Below, one piece after another: positions 5,444 to 7,127 of a stretch of 7,127 bases of DNA. Both the position numbers and the translations under genes were made by a program. A model generated the notes under the pieces. The model saw nothing but the letters and a program-made list of their open reading frames with translations. It made no database searches and had not been told where the DNA came from. Source of the DNA: Bacteroidota bacterium. GTDB taxonomy: Bacteria; Bacteroidota; Bacteroidia; Bacteroidales; Prolixibacteraceae. Positions within the stretch are counted from its first letter, which is position 1. Each line of letters starts with the position of its first letter. Location of the stretch: contig DAOVTY010000166.1 of NCBI GenBank assembly GCA_030632865.1, positions 1 through 7,127 on the forward strand, in the 5' to 3' direction.

Positions 5444-7000
5444 ATGAATAAACCACGAATTCTTTGGACAGACGACGAAATAGATTTACTACGCGCACAT
5501 ATTATTTTTTTGCAAGAAAAAGGTTACGAAGTTGATACTGCCAACAACGGTTCTGATGCCATCGAAAAAGTTAAAAATGAGTTTTTCGATATTATTTTTC
5601 TGGATGAAAATATGCCAGGATTATCAGGATTGGAAACTCTTACGGAGATAAAAACCATTTCGCCAAATACTCCGGTAGTAATGATTACAAAAAGCGAAGA
5701 AGAAAATATAATGGACGAAGCAATTGGTTCTAAAATTGCCGACTATTTAATAAAACCTGTAAACCCAAGACAAATTTTACTTTCGCTGAAAAAGAATATC
5801 GATCAAAAAAGGTTGGTTACACAAAAAACTACTTCTGCATACCAAATGCAGTTTGGCAAAATTGGAATGCAAATAAACGACCGACTTAATTTCGACGAAT
5901 GGAAAGATATTTATAAAAAACTTGTTCATTGGGAAATTGAATTGAGCGAATCTGACGACTCCGCAATGGATGATGTTTTAACGATGCAAAAAGATGATGC
6001 CAACAAATCATTTTTCAAATTTGTGAAAGAAAATTATATAAGTTGGTTTACGCAAGATATAGAAGAGCGACCAATGCTTTCGCCCGATATTTTCAAACAA
6101 CGGGTTTTCCCTCATCTCGATGACGGAAAAAAAACATTGTTATTGGTAATCGACAATCTTCGTTTCGACCAGTGGCGTACACTAAGTCCGGTTTTTAACC
6201 AATATTTTCGTACCGACTCTGAAGAACTTTACTGCGGTATTTTACCCACTGCAACAATGTATGCCCGAAACTCGATGTTTGCAGGATTAATGCCTTCAGA
6301 GATTAAAAAACTTCATCCGGAACTTTGGGCAGATGATGATAACGAGGGAGGTAAAAACAAGCACGAAGAGGAACTTATACAGAAACAACTTTCTCGTTTT
6401 AGAAGAAAAGAGAGTTTATATTTCGAGAAAGTTGGTGGAGTAAAAAAAGAGCGTTGGGTAACTGATAATTTAAATAATATTCTGGAACACGATCTTTCTG
6501 TATTAGTTGTAAATTTTGTTGATATGATATCTCATGCCCGTACCGAAATGGACATGATTCGCGAACTGGCAAACAACGAAAAAGCATATCGTTCTATAAC
6601 TTTAAGCTGGTTTCAAAATTCGTCGTTACTAGAATTACTTAAAGGTTTAGCAGAAAACGATATAAGAGTTGTGGTAACTACCGACCATGGTTCTATAAGA
6701 GTTAACAGCCCGGTAAAAGTAATTGGCGATCGCGAAACAAATACCAACCTACGCTACAAATTGGGTAAAAATCTAAATTTCAAATCTAAGCATGTTTTTG
6801 AAGTGCGCGACCCACGAAAAATTTATTTGCCATCTAGAAATGTTAGTACCAGCTACATTTTTGCCGGCAATACCGATTTCTTTGCCTATCCAAATAATTA
6901 TAATTATTACGCTAATTATTACAAAGACACATTCCAACACGGCGGAATTTCTATGGAAGAGTTAATTATTCCGTTGATTACACTTTCTCCAAAAAAATAG
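5444..7000 (+). CDS. porX: PorX-type response regulator with PglZ domain
   Basis: This 518-residue protein matches the usual PorX length. Residues 1-120 are a CheY-like receiver with acidic pair D10/D11, phospho-acceptor D54 in LDENMPG, T82 and K104 in IKPV. A helical linker runs about 125-225. The PglZ domain of the alkaline phosphatase superfamily follows, with probable metal ligands and catalytic residues D237 (VIDNLRFD), T269/T271 (PTATMYARN), D360 and H364 (FVDMISH), D414-H415 (TTDHGS) and H499 (QHGG). No DNA-binding domain is visible. PorX pairs with the histidine kinase PorY in Porphyromonas, affects T9SS gene expression, binds the motor protein PorL, and has metal-dependent phosphodiesterase activity on oligonucleotides. 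It acts in the cytoplasm. Every expected active-site residue seems present, so it should be functional. It follows porW after 141 bases and ends at a strong terminator; no porY gene is in the window. The ATG at 5444 starts directly at the first receiver strand. Confidence 0.95.
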   Translation: MNKPRILWTDDEIDLLRAHIIFLQEKGYEVDTANNGSDAIEKVKNEFFDIIFLDENMPGLSGLETLTEIKTISPNTPVVMITKSEEENIMDEAIGSKIADYLIKPVNPRQILLSLKKNIDQKRLVTQKTTSAYQMQFGKIGMQINDRLNFDEWKDIYKKLVHWEIELSESDDSAMDDVLTMQKDDANKSFFKFVKENYISWFTQDIEERPMLSPDIFKQRVFPHLDDGKKTLLLVIDNLRFDQWRTLSPVFNQYFRTDSEELYCGILPTATMYARNSMFAGLMPSEIKKLHPELWADDDNEGGKNKHEEELIQKQLSRFRRKESLYFEKVGGVKKERWVTDNLNNILEHDLSVLVVNFVDMISHARTEMDMIRELANNEKAYRSITLSWFQNSSLLELLKGLAENDIRVVVTTDHGSIRVNSPVKVIGDRETNTNLRYKLGKNLNFKSKHVFEVRDPRKIYLPSRNVSTSYIFAGNTDFFAYPNNYNYYANYYKDTFQHGGISMEELIIPLITLSPKK

Positions 7001-7011
7001 AAATATTATTC

Positions 7012-7048
7012 AGTCAGGGTTTCTCGAAAAGTGAAGCCCTGACTTTTT
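7012..7048 (+). terminator. Strong intrinsic terminator after porX
   Basis: AGTCAGGGTTTC (7012-7023) pairs with GAAGCCCTGACT (7033-7044) over 12 bp with one T-G wobble. The loop is nine bases and five T residues (7044-7048) follow. It starts 11 bases after the porX stop and is the clearest terminator in the window. Confidence 0.92.
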
Positions 7049-7127
7049 AAAACACAATAGGATTCTTATGCACGCTACTTTAACAATTCCATTAACATTG
7101 TACAAAGTTTAGGTATAATAGACAAAA
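7049..7127. other. Terminal non-coding tail
   Basis: These 79 AT-rich bases lie after the porX terminator. I see no open frame, hairpin or convincing promoter box. A TATAAT string near 7116 is probably chance, since Bacteroidota promoters do not use that element. The next gene lies beyond the window. Confidence 0.5.

Noticed and set aside
1..7127. Mobile elements, tRNA or rRNA genes, phage or defence islands
   Set aside because: No transposase, integrase, terminal repeats, RNA-gene secondary structure or target duplications were seen. The PglZ domain alone is not evidence of a BREX system, because it is fused to a receiver as in PorX and no other BREX gene is present.

Overview
The window is AT-rich chromosomal DNA from a member of the Bacteroidota, most likely an anaerobic or marine Bacteroidales/Marinilabiliales-type or related lineage. 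This rests on gene content: a receiver-PglZ protein of the PorX type and a large TPR lipoprotein of the SprE/PorW type, both essentially confined to this phylum. The promoter-like TATTTTTG boxes, which match the Bacteroidota -7 consensus TAnnTTTG, and the lack of clear Shine-Dalgarno sequences agree. I cannot name the species.

Layout, all three genes on the + strand: (1) 1-151 is an AT-rich leader with a C8 tract, an inverted repeat and a -7 box. (2) 152-1267 is an Mrp/ApbC/NBP35-family P-loop ATPase that lacks the usual C-terminal CxxC cluster ligands. (3) 1268-1609 is a non-coding spacer with an intrinsic terminator, a promoter for the next gene and a weak leader hairpin. (4) 1610-5302 is a 1230-residue lipoprotein of the PorW/SprE family with a TTG start, N-terminal TPRs, a family signature block, and three copies of an approximately 110-residue C-terminal module. 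(5) 5303-5443 is a spacer with a hairpin made of GAACT/AGTTC elements and a candidate promoter. (6) 5444-7000 is PorX: a CheY-like receiver joined to a PglZ alkaline-phosphatase-fold domain with the metal and catalytic residues intact. (7) A strong intrinsic terminator lies at 7012-7048, followed by a short tail with no gene.

Functionally, the second and third genes belong to the type IX secretion system (T9SS), which exports proteins with C-terminal sorting domains across the outer membrane and powers gliding in some species. From published work on the families, PorW/SprE is a periplasmic lipoprotein required for secretion, and PorX is a cytoplasmic response regulator with phosphodiesterase-type PglZ chemistry that controls T9SS genes or acts on the motor complex. 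Here they are neighbours, probably with separate promoters and possible read-through. The Mrp gene is a housekeeping Fe-S/ATPase-family gene separated from them by a terminator, so it is probably an independent unit.

I do not see a wholly undescribed system. The most unusual items are the triplicated C-terminal module of the PorW homologue, the physical pairing of porW with porX, and the cysteine-free version of Mrp.
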